The notes beneath the pieces are model-generated. The model made no database searches. It worked only from the letters and a program-made list of their open reading frames with translations, and had not been told where the DNA came from. Below, piece by piece: positions 12,097 through 23,510 of a stretch of DNA of 64,000 nt (its first letter is position 1; each line of letters opens with the position of its first letter). This DNA comes from Neurospora tetraspora (taxonomy: Eukaryota; Ascomycota; Sordariomycetes; Sordariales; Sordariaceae): assembly GCF_033439725.1 (NCBI RefSeq), contig NW_026944384.1:4464001-4528000 (forward strand), written 5' to 3'. The translations under genes and the position numbers were made by a program.

Positions 12097-12875
12097 ATTT
12101 TGAGGAAGACCGCTTGCTGTACGACAGGAAGAGAGGTGCCTTCCCAACCTGCTAAGAAGTAGGTATAACTCGGGGCTTACAAAAACTTGTTTGAGCTCGA
12201 TCTACGAATCCAATCGTGCATGAGACTGAATGCAAAGGTGAATCCGCACCGACAGAAGCAACTGCAGTAACAAAAGCACCCCGGTCGTAACGATCTTGTA
12301 AGATGGAGTAATTGTATGTACGGCCGTTGAAAGAGATAACCCTAACCCAGAACGCCCAGTTCGCAGCTTCCCAATGTTCGCAACTGCCTGCTATGAGTAT
12401 GTACACTCGTAATTACTGCCCGGTCCTGGCTCAAAGTTGTGAATTTAACAAGTGGAATTTCTCTTCCTTCAAAGTTGCAACTACTCAAACCATTCGGTTT
12501 CCTCGGAATGGGTGTTGCGATGATCATCTCGTCGAGCCACCCCTTTTCTTTGCCCTGGCAACGGCTTACTGTCCAAACAAGGCCAGCGTGACTATGCGTT
12601 TAGTGGGAAGGGACTGCCCCTCCCGTCCTGCGTGGGCAATCGCATCTCTATTTGGTGGGGCCGATAACGAATTTCAATTCACCCTCCCCAATTGCTGCTG
12701 CTGCTTGGATTTGCCCTGTCGCTACAACACCAGCACAGAGCGCGATTGTCGAGACCTTTTTGCCGCCTTTAACAATCATCTACTAGACTCAACACCTTCT
12801 TGAATACGGACTACTATATTATCGCCCGTCTGACACATTCGATTACCGCCAACCGAACCAGAACGAACTATCAAA
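12097..12875. promoter_or_regulatory. Divergent promoter region between SET gene and GTPase gene
   Basis: This 779-bp gap separates two start codons that face away from each other, so it should contain both promoters. It carries a telomere-like box at 12338-12348. The stretch before 12876 is CT-rich with an A-rich start context (TCAAAATG). I see no TATA box that I would defend. Confidence 0.6.
12338..12348 (+). promoter_or_regulatory. Telomere-like box AACCCTAACCC
   Basis: One and a half telomeric repeats inside the divergent promoter between the SET and GTPase genes. The same word occurs at 23171 and 47988. In plants and some fungi such boxes sit in promoters of translation-related genes. 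Whether this one is bound is inference. Confidence 0.4.
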
Positions 12876-14587
12876 ATGCCTCGAGATCCTCTAATTGGAC
12901 TGGTCGGGAAACCGAGCGCTGGCAAATCCAGCACGCTCAACTCGCTAACAGATGCTTCCTCTAAAGTCGGTGGGTAGCTCCTAGTTTTTGTTTACGAGGA
13001 CATTACCTTTCCTTTCCTCCGACACCTCGGCTGCGAAGATGGAGGCTTTACCTCATGTACGGACGGGCTGCTGATACGGCTTGCCACGCGATACAGGAAA
13101 CTTCCCGTAGGCTTCTTCCCGTCACACCTTGCCCATCTCCTGCCTACCTCTATCCGTCTACACTTGAAACAGATCGCCCCGTTTCCTTTTTGCTTCGCAC
13201 CTTTCATACCACCACTGCCGTCGTCTTTGAACCCAACCGCAAGCAGACTCAAAGGATGTTGCGCTAACAGCAATGCCTTCTGCTACCTCAGTTTCACCAC
13301 CATCGACCCCCAACGAGCGATCGGCTACCTCCAGATAGACTGTGCCTGCGCGCGCTATGGCGTTAGCGAAAGGTGCAAGCCCAACTACGGCTCCTGCGTG
13401 AACGGAAAGCGTAGTGTGCCCATTGAACTGCTCGACGTAGCCGGTCTCGTCCCCGGAGCGCACGAGGGCAAAGGGCTTGGCAACAAGTTCCTCGACGACC
13501 TGCGACATGCCGACGCCCTGATACACGTCGTCGACGCTTCGGGCACAACAGACGCCGAGGGAAAGGTCACGCGCGGGTACGATCCCTCCGTGGACATTGC
13601 GTGGCTGCGGTCCGAGATTGTGGCCTGGATCAAGGGAAACCTTTGGGAGAAGTGGGGTTCGATCAAGAGGAGGCATATTGCTGTCAAGGCGACAGCGGTG
13701 GAAACGCTCCAGGCACAGTTCAGTGGTTACGGGAGTACCGCTGCGGTGGTGGCGCGGACGTTGGATAAGCTGGGACTCAAGGAGCCGTTGGAGGAATGGT
13801 CCGGTACGTTGTTGTTGCTTTATACACCCGGGCGGGTTTCGCCAGTACGACTGCGACGGGGGTGCTAACATTGATCTCCGGTACGCAGAGGAAACCGTCG
13901 ACCGTGTCGTCAACGCCTTTACCGACGAGAAGTTCCCAACAGTGATCGCGCTCAACAAGATCGACCACCCAGACGCCGACAAAAACATCGCCAAGATCGC
14001 CAAGATGCAAGACCCAAATTCCATCGTCCTCTGTTCTGCGATTTCCGAAATCTTCTTGCGCAAGATGGCGAAGCAAGGCTACATCAAGTACACAGAAGGC
14101 AGCGAGTTCGTTGACACGAGGGAAGACCTAATAGCCGACGGCGACCCGGACGGCGGAGGCCTGAAAGAGCTGGACGAGAAGAACCGCAATAGGATAGAGA
14201 ATCTGAAGGACATGGTCCTTTACCGATTCGGCTCCACGGGCGTCAACCAGGTGCTATCCAAAGCTGCCGAGATCCTCGGCTTGGTGCCGGTCTTCCCGGT
14301 CAGGAATACGACGACGTTCACGTCGGGTGCAAATGAGTCGGCGAACAAGGCGGTATTCAGGGACTGCGTGCTGGTCAAGAAGAACTCGACCGTGGCCGAC
14401 GTGGCCAGGAAGATCATGGGCGATGCGCCGATTGCCTACGTCGAAGGTGCAGGCGGCATCCGTGTTGCGGAAGATCAGATTGTTACGGTTGGGAAGAATG
14501 ATGTGAGTGTCCTGCCTGTCATCATTTCAAGGAACCAGTTTACTAACTTGCACATAGATCTTGTCATTCAAGGTAGGCCGAGCATAA
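12876..14587 (+). CDS. OBG-class GTPase of the YLF2 (yeast YGR210C) type
   Basis: Five exons: 12876-12969, 13097-13106, 13292-13803, 13889-14502 and 14558-14587. The sum is 1260 nt and 419 residues. The protein starts [19 protein letters not shown], with the P-loop at about residues 11-19. The family motif GNFPFTT (switch I) is split over three exons. Its G-N-F-P core comes from a 10-nt exon, GAAACTTCCC, flanked by ATACAG and GTAGGC. Further motifs are [34 protein letters not shown] (G3 and switch II region, written in parts DVAGLVPGA and [11 protein letters not shown]) and NKID (G4). A C-terminal TGS-like part ends ILSFKVGRA. Relatives bind GTP or ATP and associate with ribosomes, and the exact role is unknown. 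All joins keep phase and restore conserved residues, so the model is firm. Confidence 0.9.
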
Positions 14588-15325
14588 ACAGCGTATAGAC
14601 AAATAGTCGCCCAGCTTAGTATTCCTTACGAATAGCGTATGCGACACAGCAATTGAGAGAAAAGGCATTGTATAAGGGTATCGCATGTAGCGAACAGGGA
14701 AGAGCGCATGGAGGGATGCCAAAAGGAATCTTTATCCTATGATATGCATCCAACAAGATCCCTTCAACCAGCCAGCGTCGTGACCTGTTTCTCGAGTCGC
14801 CGGCTTTAAAAGGAAAGCTCATAAGAACACAAATGACCGGCGTGATAGCGAGAAATGGGAGTAGTGGAATGCTCCTAACATGAAAGGCATGCGTTCCTGT
14901 CGTCATTAAAAGCTCGTTAACCCCTTAAGCTTCTCTCCTTCCATTACAAAAAAGCCATCGTTCCACTCGCGTTCGCGTTCTCGTAAACCCGTTCGGGATC
15001 TTCCAACGCCCTTCCCATCGCAATTAAACTTGTCTCCTCCTCTCCCGCTTTATAAGCGCCGCAACAAGTATGCCGAAAGGTCCGCGCAATTCCCCCAGGG
15101 CGCAGCCCGTAGTTTCGACAAGGGTATCATAAGGCGAAAACAAGCGCCGGAACACGCCGGGAAAAGGAATCAACCTGTCCATGAAGGTATGGTAATCTGC
15201 CCACACCACCTTGGTCCCCGACGTAACATTTTTTTTTCTTTCCTCCTCTCCTTGATCGATTAAAAACAAGGGAAATCGGTTTTGTTAGTGTTTCTTGTTG
15301 TCGTTGTTGTGTTGTCGTTGCTCAT
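14588..15325. other. Intergenic, convergent 3' ends of GTPase and Pmp3 genes
   Basis: This 738-bp stretch lies between the ends of two converging genes. It should hold both 3' untranslated regions. Open frames are short and unsupported. Nothing else stands out. Confidence 0.5.
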
Positions 15326-15660
15326 TTAATACTTGAGAATGATGTAGAGAGCGTGGACGATACCGGGAAGGTACTGCAGGCAATAGTTAGCAAGGGTTCC
15401 ATTGTATGCGACAGGTGACAGGAGGAAGGTGGAACGGGGAAAGCTTACACCCAGGATGGTGAGGAGGATGTTGATGAAGAGATCGGCACCGCATCCACGC
15501 TCGAAGAAGACTCCGAGAGGAGGGAGGATGACGGCAATGATGATCTTGCAGATGTCGCTGGAGAGGAAGCAAATGTTAGCAATGGTGGCCTAGAACCAGA
15601 ATGCGCACGCTGCGTCAAGCAGGTGGGAGAAGCTATCTCTTACCTAGCGGTGAAAGCCAT
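15326..15660 (-). CDS. pmp3: Plasma membrane proteolipid Pmp3
   Basis: Three exons: 15660-15644, 15557-15449 and 15373-15326, coding for 57 residues. Introns are 15558-15643 (86 nt) and 15374-15448 (75 nt, GTAAGC donor). The first coding exon is only 17 nt, and the codon split AG/C gives the serine of MAFTASDICK. The protein has the full Pmp3/UPF0057 pattern: a first hydrophobic helix with ILPPLGVFFERGCGADL and a second helix ending PGIVHALYIILKY. Members are tiny two-helix proteins of the plasma membrane that influence membrane potential and salt tolerance and are often strongly induced by stress. Length equals the family norm. Its promoter side lies beside the transposon remnant beginning at 15846. 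Confidence 0.96.
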
Positions 15661-15845
15661 TGTGATGGATTATTGTAGTAAGGTATTAGAGATTGGTGTG
15701 ATTATCGTGTGTTGGTTGAAGAGTTCAAGAAGATTGCTGAGTGTGAAAGTGAGTTGGATGCTTTTCTTTGTTGTTGTTTGCTTGAGTGGACTGACGTAAA
15801 GAAGCAAGACAGCAAGCGGGCGGCAGAGCATTAAATAGGAATGTA

Positions 15846-16821
15846 CTCGTCGGTTAGGTGTGGAGTCCACCCTCTGGGGGTCTCGCTTGCAGCCAGCCAA
15901 CCGACTCTCATCGTCCCTTTGAGAGTCGGATTTTTTATATGTATCTTGCAACCCGTATATCTTTCAAAAACCTCAACAATCCATATCTCTACCAAAACGC
16001 AAGCAAAATAGATGGTAAAATGTTCAGACTGATGTTCTTAACAGTGCGCATTCATCTATATAACTAGATTATTTTCAAAATGTCATGATGTGTTGTTGTG
16101 GTGTTGAGAAGCCTGCCTTAGCCCGCTAAAAGTGTTAATATATACCAGCTTAAAGAACATCAAAAACCTCTACAAAGGCAAAATATTATCAATTTTTATC
16201 ATACGGCATTGTGAATAGCCTTAATCTATTCGTCTTGATTACCTCTATCGATTTATTATAGTATATTTCGATTCTAATACTCTTACGCAAGCGGAAAAGG
16301 CTGTACGGTATTACCGCCCACTAACAGCGTATAATATATACTAATTCGAAAAATATTAAGAACTACTACAAAAAGAGGCAAAACATCATCAATTCTAATT
16401 ATACGGCCTTATAAATAGCCTTAATCTATTCGTTTTAATTTTCTCCATTGATTTATTATAGTATATTTTGATCTTAAAGTTACTACGTGGGTAGAAAAGA
16501 TTGTACAGTATTATCTCGCTGGCTAAAAGCGTAAACTATTGTAGAAATAAAGATAATAGCTACACTACAATAATATATTATGATATTTTGATTATAATGT
16601 AAATATATTGCTTAATGCGCGTAATCTAAACCATTAATTTGAATATTTCACTATCTTTTTTACTTACGTTTTAGTAAAGATATAGATTATTGAAGTTTTT
16701 GAAAGATATATGACTTGTAAGATACATGTAAAAAATCCGACTCTCAAAGGGACGATGAGAGTCGGTTGGCTTGTGTAAGCGAGGCCCCCAGAGGGTGGAC
16801 TCCACCAACCTAACCGACGAG
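15846..16821. mobile_element. TA-flanked inverted-repeat element, Tc1/mariner-like, non-coding
   Basis: The ends are inverted repeats of about 125 bp, starting CTCGTCGGTTAGG at 15846 and ending with the reverse of it at 16821. TA dinucleotides stand at 15844-15845 and 16822-16823, the target duplication of Tc1/mariner and pogo elements. Each arm also contains a small hairpin, GACTCTCATCGTCCC followed by TTTGAGAGTC. The 700-bp interior is strongly AT-rich, lacks any long frame, and contains a roughly 200-bp tandem duplication. It is best read as a non-autonomous or decayed element mutated by RIP. It lies about 190 bp upstream of the Pmp3 start. Confidence 0.82.
16127..16530. repeat. Internal tandem duplication of about 200 bp
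   Basis: Two head-to-tail copies lie inside the transposon, about 16127-16325 and 16326-16530. Landmark words shared by both are AATAGCCTTAATCTATTCGT, GATTTATTATAGTATATTT and CAAAA-ATCAATT blocks in the same order. Differences between the copies are numerous and often C/T or G/A, as expected if duplication preceded RIP mutation. Confidence 0.75.
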
Positions 16822-16823
16822 TA

Positions 16824-18905
16824 CGGGACAGCCGTTACGCCTTGCCAAGATAAACTGCATGTAAACCTGGCGGGGCCCTTTCACAACTTCTTTGCTCTTG
16901 CAGGGCAGAGGGTCAGGGAACAGGGTGTGCCTGTCTGTTCTCGTGGTGGGCTTGGGGCCGTTTGTGTTCTCGGTTCCTTCAAGGCCAAGCGGGTAGGCGA
17001 GGGAAATGAGGTGATGGTTCAACCTTTCGCAAGCTCGCGCGCAAAGCAAGCCATGTACAAGGCGGTTCATACACGCGATTGGAGAGTCGGCTAGAATGCG
17101 TCATACACACCACCCAACAACCCCCGTTACGAACCGGCCAAGGTAAGTACTGTGGTAGACTTTAGCAACACCAGTGGTTTGCCGTCTTATTAAGGTACCC
17201 AGTTTTGTCTACATACAACTCGCAATCCTCCCTTGAGAAACGAGGAACTGTGCCCGACGGGAACACACCTGAAGGAGGGCCGCCTGATCAGTTGTGCTGA
17301 GCAATGCTGAACAAGCTGGGATTCGACTCTGGGACTCCGAAATCCTCACTGGTGAAAGGACCACAGGGTCTCATAGCGCTAACTTACACCGCTTTACGAT
17401 TCCATGACACCGCAGCGCAGGCACATGTGGTCCAAGCATCTACAGCTCAGGAACAGCACGGGCAGTGTTTCTTGTCGTCTAACGGGGCTGGGTAGATCGA
17501 AAACCCCCCTTGAAATGAAATGCTTGTGACACTTCCGAATACCCTTACAAGGATGTTTGTTCTCATGCTGCCTTCCATGCCCATGATGGTTTGAGAAACA
17601 GAGTTTTCTCTTCGAAGTTGTAATCAAAGGGTCCTGACAGTGACGTAACCAAGCCCAGGTGAGCCGAACTGCTATCCTCCCGTCGAGCGGCCAAGCGCAA
17701 GCCAAGCGTTTGCCAAGATCCCGCCCCAGCTACGACTTTGACGGAACGAACCATGCTCGAGTCGCCCAGCAAGAACAAGCCAGTGACATCACCAGAATCA
17801 CCCAAATGTGGCGGGGGACACGCAGCAAGTGTGGCGCATAACCATGAAATGAAGGCTCAGCACGCTCAGCTTAGGCGCGGCCGGCTCACGCCGAGAACGA
17901 TCACCGATTCCATCAGTGTTGATCTTGATTTCACCGTACACTCCAAGCGAAGCGCGATGCAGTTTCAGGTCCTCCTGAGCGATGCCCAGGGCTCGGCTTT
18001 ATAGTTGGGCGGCAGGCCAAGCTGGCCAAGCCGGGTACGGCGGAAGTTGTGTGAACATTGGCGTTCTGGGCTTCGGGATGCGAAGAAGTTTGAGCATTTG
18101 GTCGCGTGAGGTTGTCTGTGGATTGTGCGAAACGGACAGGAGATTGGTGATTGAAACTTCGACGATTTGAGTGGTTAAAGATATAAGACCAAGAGGCCAT
18201 GGCTCCGCAACATGGCGGCCCTTCAGGATACCTCTATCACATGTCATTGCTTGTACTTGTCGAGAAAGGATAAAGTGAGTAGGACAGTACAGGAAGATAT
18301 GTGTTCAAGTGAGTAGAATATATAAGATTTCGATTCTAACCTACCGACAAACATATGGGCCCCTTCGCTTGACTTTTGAAAAGCATGAGATACTGCTGCT
18401 GACGACCAGGAAAACTTCATAAGCGAGTGTTCGACCTGAGATATGGACCACTGAAGGAACCAAGTGCCACTATGAACGGCAAGAAAATAATACGTCAAAC
18501 AGGCAGCCGGGTAGCAGCCGGTACCTTCGTCGGTTCTGGATCCGAGAACTGGCACAGACGGGATATGGAAAATCGGAGTTTCAATGTGATCGACAGGGCG
18601 GGTGGAGATGCCAGCCGGACGACCTTGATGGACCGAGTGCCCCACTTGTCGCCGATGTGGAGCCCCGCGCGCCCGCACGCCAAGCCCCGCCTTCCGCCTG
18701 CCGACTGGAGCCCTAAAATTTTACAGGCCAGGCCACACATTTTGTCAAAAATTTCCACCCGGCGCGTTGCGACCTCCACTTCACCACTTCCGTCCACCAA
18801 ACCCTCAGAACCCAACAAAAGGCGCAGGATATCCAACCTCTTTGCGTCCTTCTTTTGACTTGTCCTTTGTCAACCCACAAGCACATCTCCATCCCCGTCG
18901 ACGCA
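16824..18905. other. Intergenic, upstream of eL22
   Basis: About 2.1 kb with no gene I can support. The last few hundred bases should be the promoter of the ribosomal protein gene. Frames of 60-144 codons occur (for example 18244-18678 on the minus strand and 18427-18858 on the plus strand), but they overlap each other on opposite strands and show no domain. Confidence 0.5.
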
Positions 18906-19505
18906 ATGGCTCCCATCACCGTATGTTCGCCCACATGAGACCATCGCTTTGCTGTTGGCCCAATCCTCAGCCGATATGGAATCATCCCGTGCTTTCATTT
19001 TGGTCTGAGCGACCATGGCGTGAAGCAGTAGGCTAAGTCAAATTGTGTTTTACAGAAGAAGTCTGCCAAGGGCAAGGGCCCCAAGGTCACCAAGAAGTTC
19101 GTTATCAACGCTTCTCAGCCCGCCAGCGACAAGATCTTCGACGTCTCTGCCTTCGAGAAGTTCCTCACCGAGAAGATCAAGGTTGAGGGCCGTGTCGGCA
19201 ACCTCGGCGAGACCATCAAGATCTCCCAGGTCGGTGATGGCAAGATTGAGATCGTTGCCCACAACGAGCTCTCTGGTCGCTACCTCAAGTACCTGTACGT
19301 GTTCCCCCCTCGCGACAATCAGAAACCACCCACCATTCGAAACCAAGCAGGCGCTAACCGATTACTTTTGCGAAACAGGACCAAGAAGTTCCTCAAGAAG
19401 ATGCAGCTCCGTGACTGGCTCCGCGTCGTCTCCACCTCCCGCGGTGTTTACGAGCTCAAGTTCTTCAACGTCGTCAACGACGAGGCTGAGGAGGATGAGG
19501 AGTAA
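18906..19505 (+). CDS. rpl22: 60S ribosomal protein eL22
   Basis: Three exons: 18906-18920, 19056-19294 and 19379-19505, giving 126 residues. The first coding exon has only five codons (MAPIT), a common layout for fungal ribosomal protein genes. Introns are 18921-19055 (135 nt, GTATGT donor) and 19295-19378 (84 nt). The protein has the L22e pattern: a lysine-rich start, VINASQPASDKIFDVSAFEKFL, GRVGNLGETIKI, TKKFLKKMQLRDWLRVV and an acidic tail EAEEDEE. It is a cytosolic component of the large ribosomal subunit. Codon use is strongly biased to C-ending codons, as expected of high expression. Confidence 0.97.
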
Positions 19506-19847
19506 ATTTGATAATCTAAGGGAATCAATGGAGACTTGAGGTTATCTGGCAGGGAATACCATATGATGGACGGGTGTGCATTGTGCTTAGCGGGAAACCG
19601 GGTTCAATGAACAAATGTCAAGTCGCCTCCTTGTGAGGCATGGCGTTCTGGCCAAAACCACACCTGTCTCGCCCACGCGCATGTGAATATCTGATTTCTT
19701 GACATTTTCAATCATTCATGAACCATCTGTAACGCCTCCGTTCTAGGAGTATCTAACCCAAAAGTAAACAGACAAACAAACGCTTATGCGCCATAACCTC
19801 CCGAGATATCACCCCGACCAAATGTCCGACACCGGTACTCCTCCCAC
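19506..19847. other. Convergent 3' region of eL22 and carrier genes
   Basis: This 342-bp gap separates two converging stop codons and should hold both 3' untranslated regions. I see nothing further. Confidence 0.5.
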
Positions 19848-20935
19848 CTACCCAGGCAAGGACCTCATGACGCCCTCAAACACCAACAAAGCCATCGCAT
19901 TCGCCGGGAATGCCCTCAAGAAGCAAGGCAAGAACCCGCGCCAGTATCCTTTCGCGCCGTTCTCCCTGTAAACCGCCACCGCGGCGTCCCTCCACCTAGG
20001 GAACCTCCTCACACCATCGCCGACCCCTCCTCCCAAATTGTCCGTCATGATCCGCTGCTTCACCACATCGCTCGGGTAGCTCGTCAGCCAAAACACCTGC
20101 GCGCTCAACCCGCCGGCCCAGAAATTGATCGCCGGCGTGCTCATCTGCGTGTACTGCGTCATCCACTTGCTAAACACATCGTACGTGCCCCACCAAAAGA
20201 AGAAGAAGCTGCGGAACAGCATCGTCGCTCCCAAACCATGATACACGCCCCTGATGCCGTGGTGCGTGTACACCTTCTTCAGACAGTCAATCGGGCCCTT
20301 GTACATCCTCTCCTCCTTGCGCGCCGCATACTGGATCTGCAGCCGCGCCTTCACGTGCTCCACGGGCGCCGCGATGAAGCTGACCGTCATGCCCGCCAGG
20401 ATGCCGGCCAGGCCGTGGCCGTGCGAAGGTAAAGGTCTGGCTGGGTCGTGCAAGGGGTGCCAGGGCGGGTTGAACAGGTTGTCGCGCAGAAGGCGGCGGT
20501 AGACCGTCAAGGAGCCGAGCATGACGCTGTCCATGAACATCCAGCCGACCAGCGGCGGGGAGGCGCCCTTGTAGAGGCCTAGGATGCCTTCGTTGCGGAT
20601 GGTATGAGTGACGCATTGGAGCGGTCCGGAGAAACGGGAGGCGTCGGTGGTTTGGAGACGGACTTTGATGGTGTCGAAGGGGTGGCCGACTGGAAGAGGG
20701 AAGGGTTAGTACTAATGTTCAATATCGCAGTTGCGATGAAGGGTGATGTAAAGAGGCATTGGAAACAGTTCTGTCACTGTTGTAAGTGCAGATACGCACC
20801 AGAGAGCTTGGCGATGCCCGAAAACACGCCGGCTACGAATCCCTTGTAGTTCGCGGCCGCTTTCTGGGCCGCTACCGGGGCGGCAGTAGGGACCGCAGCA
20901 GCTTGTTGCTGGTGTTCTTTCAGGTTGGCGTCCAT
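19848..20935 (-). CDS. Mitochondrial carrier family (SLC25) transporter
   Basis: Two exons: 20935-20800 and 20689-19848, coding for 325 residues. The intron is 20690-20799 (110 nt) and the split codon G/TC gives LSVGHPFDT. The three tandem carrier repeats each keep their signature: GHPFDTIKVRLQ near residue 46, PVEHVKARLQ in the middle repeat, and YPSDVVKQRI in the third. GLYKGA, GVYHGLG and GYWRGF mark the matching second halves. It therefore moves a metabolite across the mitochondrial inner membrane. The middle-repeat sequence and the run RSFFFFWWGTYD resemble the carnitine/amino-acid (YMC1/SLC25A20-29) branch, but the substrate is not determined. The N-terminal 30 residues are alanine- and glutamine-rich. 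Confidence 0.88.
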
Positions 20936-22015
20936 GGTGTCGGTGGTTTCCTTCTACCTCGAGGAACCTAAGTATCTTGTTCTCACTTTATATCATGGAC
21001 CGGAGGATGGTGTTGAAATATGGGTATCAAGAAAGTTCCAATCCCATCGACAAAGGAAGGAGATACCGGCGAGGACGTGGGATGGGCAGGTAAACCTCAC
21101 TAGATTACCTGTGCCTCTGCCCTTCGAACTCAAATCTGGAAGAGGAAAGAAGAGACTATGGTTACTAATCATGTTCGGGATCTGTTACTTTTCTGAACAA
21201 TCTTGACTCGATCGACCGGCACATCGGCCACCAAAGTTACGGATCGGACCTCATCGGAGTCGGAGCTGGTACGTAGCTTTCTGACTGTCCATCCAGGGGT
21301 GTGAATGTCCCCGCTAAAAAAGTTCAAAAGCTGGGGTGTTGCACTGATGGGGTTGCCCCGTTGATGGTGGGGTGTAGTAACCGCTATTGCCGTTTACTCC
21401 ATTGGCAAAGAAGTATAGCATGTGTAAAAAGGTCTCATCCAGACTGCCTTGCGATCGGGATGCAATTCCTAGATGTTTTCAAAAAGGGCTCGCTTTTGAG
21501 CATGTATCGGATGTAACATTTCGAAAAGAAAAGAGTAGTTAGGGCTCCGCGATGCTGCCGTGTTAGTGATATCTCGGATGTACCGTGATTGGTCGATAGA
21601 TTGTAGAACAGCTCCTAACATCGGCCTCCATCTCAGACTTGTTCCGTCATTCTTGACTTCCACGATCCTGGGACCCCCCATTATTCTATCCAGAGTCCGC
21701 ACTAAATATTATATGCTATCTAGAGTAAGTTTATCCGAATTATCCTTTTGATGCCGGGTAACGACCAACTCTCCAAGCCAAAATATGGTTTCACCACCCG
21801 TTTCCCCGTTCTCCCGTGTGTTTCCGACCTGCAGAAAGGCAACACCATTATCAGCAGTCCAACAGCCGACCATGTCACACCCCCAGATGCCTACGCCATG
21901 CCAACAATTACCTCCATGAAGATAAGGTGGAAGTTAGGTAGCGGATAACCGGGAATAGAGAAGGACTCCTTGATTGAAGGATGCCCAGCTCTTGAGAAAC
22001 CTCCCCCTCCTCAAC
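20936..22015. other. Intergenic, upstream of the carrier and downstream of GPI11
   Basis: About 1.1 kb that should contain the carrier promoter and the GPI11 3' end. Short frames only (up to 93 codons at 20925-21206), none recognisable. No repeat or inverted structure was seen. Confidence 0.5.
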
Positions 22016-22937
22016 TCAGAACCTCTTCCCCCAGAAAAGTGTTCCTCCCAGAACCCTGCCAAGCAAGTATCCTCCATAAACACCACAGAGAATGGTAACC
22101 GGCCACTTCTGCCACTCGCGGTCCCAATCAAGCGGAATAGGCACAGCGCCCAGCCACGCGCCCACAAGGCCGCCCACCAGACCGCCAAAGGTCTCATCGA
22201 GCGGTGCGCGGAATCCGCCGATCGCAGCCCAGGCGGCCGTGTCGACGCCGTGTACGTAGAAGAGCGGGAAGAGCGTGAGGAGGGCGAGGTGTGCGGCGCA
22301 CAGGAAGGTATGAGATCCGTGCGTGAGGAAAGGTGCGCCGAAGAGGACCATAGCGAAGTATAGGAAGGGAGTAGCGACGAAGGTCAAAACGGAGGCTAGA
22401 AGTGCGGTCTAAAGTTTGTTTTAAGAAAGGTTAGCGAGAGCACACTCTCAAATCATGAGGCCTCGTAGACGATGAAACCCCGGAGAAAGGGTAAGACATG
22501 ACAAGACATACAATGATCGTGCTCGACCCAATGTCGCCGCCCTTCTTCTTCTCGCCCGGCCGGGGTTTCCGGTTCGACTTTGACGCCGGCTCACCCGCGG
22601 CAGGCAGGCAGAGAAGCGCATAGGTCATCTGGAGAGCCGCAACGACAGGCAAGGCGTTGCGCATCACTGGGACGGGATCGGCGACGAGGGCGTCGAATCG
22701 AAGCAGGTACAAGGCGGTCAAGGCGGCCGGTAGGGCATGGCGGACGGTCTGAGCAGCCGGTGTTTGCTTGATGTGAACGGGTCGCAGTGTCGCCAGCGAG
22801 CTGCTAGCACCAGCTGTCGTTGTCGTCGAATCTGTCCCTTGACTTCCGGACGTAGCTTTCGTTGTTGAGGCCGACTGGGCTACGGCGCCCTTAACGATCG
22901 CTGATGAGGACATTGTTACCGGGTCCACGAGGGGCAT
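22016..22937 (-). CDS. gpi11: GPI11/PIG-F, GPI-anchor ethanolamine phosphate addition subunit
   Basis: Two exons: 22937-22512 and 22408-22016, 272 residues. The intron is 22409-22511 (103 nt, GTATGT donor, phase 0). The start at 22937 is the first ATG, and the frame further upstream offers only a TTG. The N-terminal 50 residues are serine/threonine-rich and probably disordered. The rest is hydrophobic with several membrane spans and carries the PIG-F family blocks GSHTFLCAAHLALLTLFP and GAWLGAVPIPLDWDREWQ. PIG-F/Gpi11 works in the ER membrane with Gpi7 and Gpi13 type transferases to attach phosphoethanolamine to GPI precursors. A lysine-rich loop (KSNRKPRPGEKKKGG) precedes the intron. Confidence 0.92.
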
Positions 22938-23510
22938 TGCTGTTGCATGGAATGAATTGAAGCTGGACAAGCCGAAGTGACTTCGTGGTGCCGACCCTGA
23001 TTGTCGATATAGTGGAAGTAGTAGACTGTACCTGGACAGTCGTTGAACCGAACAGTTGTCGCAGGAAAGTTGAGAGCAATGTTGCCGATGGAATGATCAC
23101 GCCAAGCTTCCAATTGACGGGCGGGCGGGACGGTTAGACTCGGTCTCCACTGGTGAGCCCCTGAGCGCAGAACCCTAACCCTGTGTTGCTCATCACCTCT
23201 GCTCTTCGAGGCCAGTCAAGATCTCACTCGCGCCCTCTTAAGATCATGTAACCGTATTGGAAAAAACCCTGCTCAGGACTTTGGATGCTATGTTTTATTG
23301 ATGCTATTTGGTAGACTGGTCAGAGTTGAACCCGTTCAGCACCGCGGATGGGCCCTGCTTCCGTGTATAGCCAAACGCTTCTCAAATGCCTACACCCCAT
23401 ACGTGACGGCTGATATAACAACGACCCAAGCCTCATAAACCATGACTTTGAGAGCCTACAATGTGCCCTTAACCTGCAAGTTGCTGACCCCAAAGGCAAA
23501 TCATCTCCAT
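22938..23510. other. GPI11 promoter and translin 3' region
   Basis: A 573-bp gap between the GPI11 start and the translin stop, both on the minus strand. It holds a telomere-like box at 23171-23182. No frame worth noting. Confidence 0.5.
23171..23182 (+). promoter_or_regulatory. Telomere-like box AACCCTAACCCT
   Basis: Two telomeric repeats about 235 bp upstream of the GPI11 start codon. The same word occurs in the SET/GTPase promoter (12338) and at 47988. A role as a binding site is inference. Confidence 0.4.

Noticed and set aside
13158-14063. 301-codon minus-strand frame over the GTPase gene
   Set aside because: It overlaps GTPase exons whose protein is clearly conserved, and its own translation has no family likeness.
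23171-23182. Possible interstitial telomere
   Set aside because: Only two repeats are present, too short for a telomere relic. Treated as a possible regulatory box instead.
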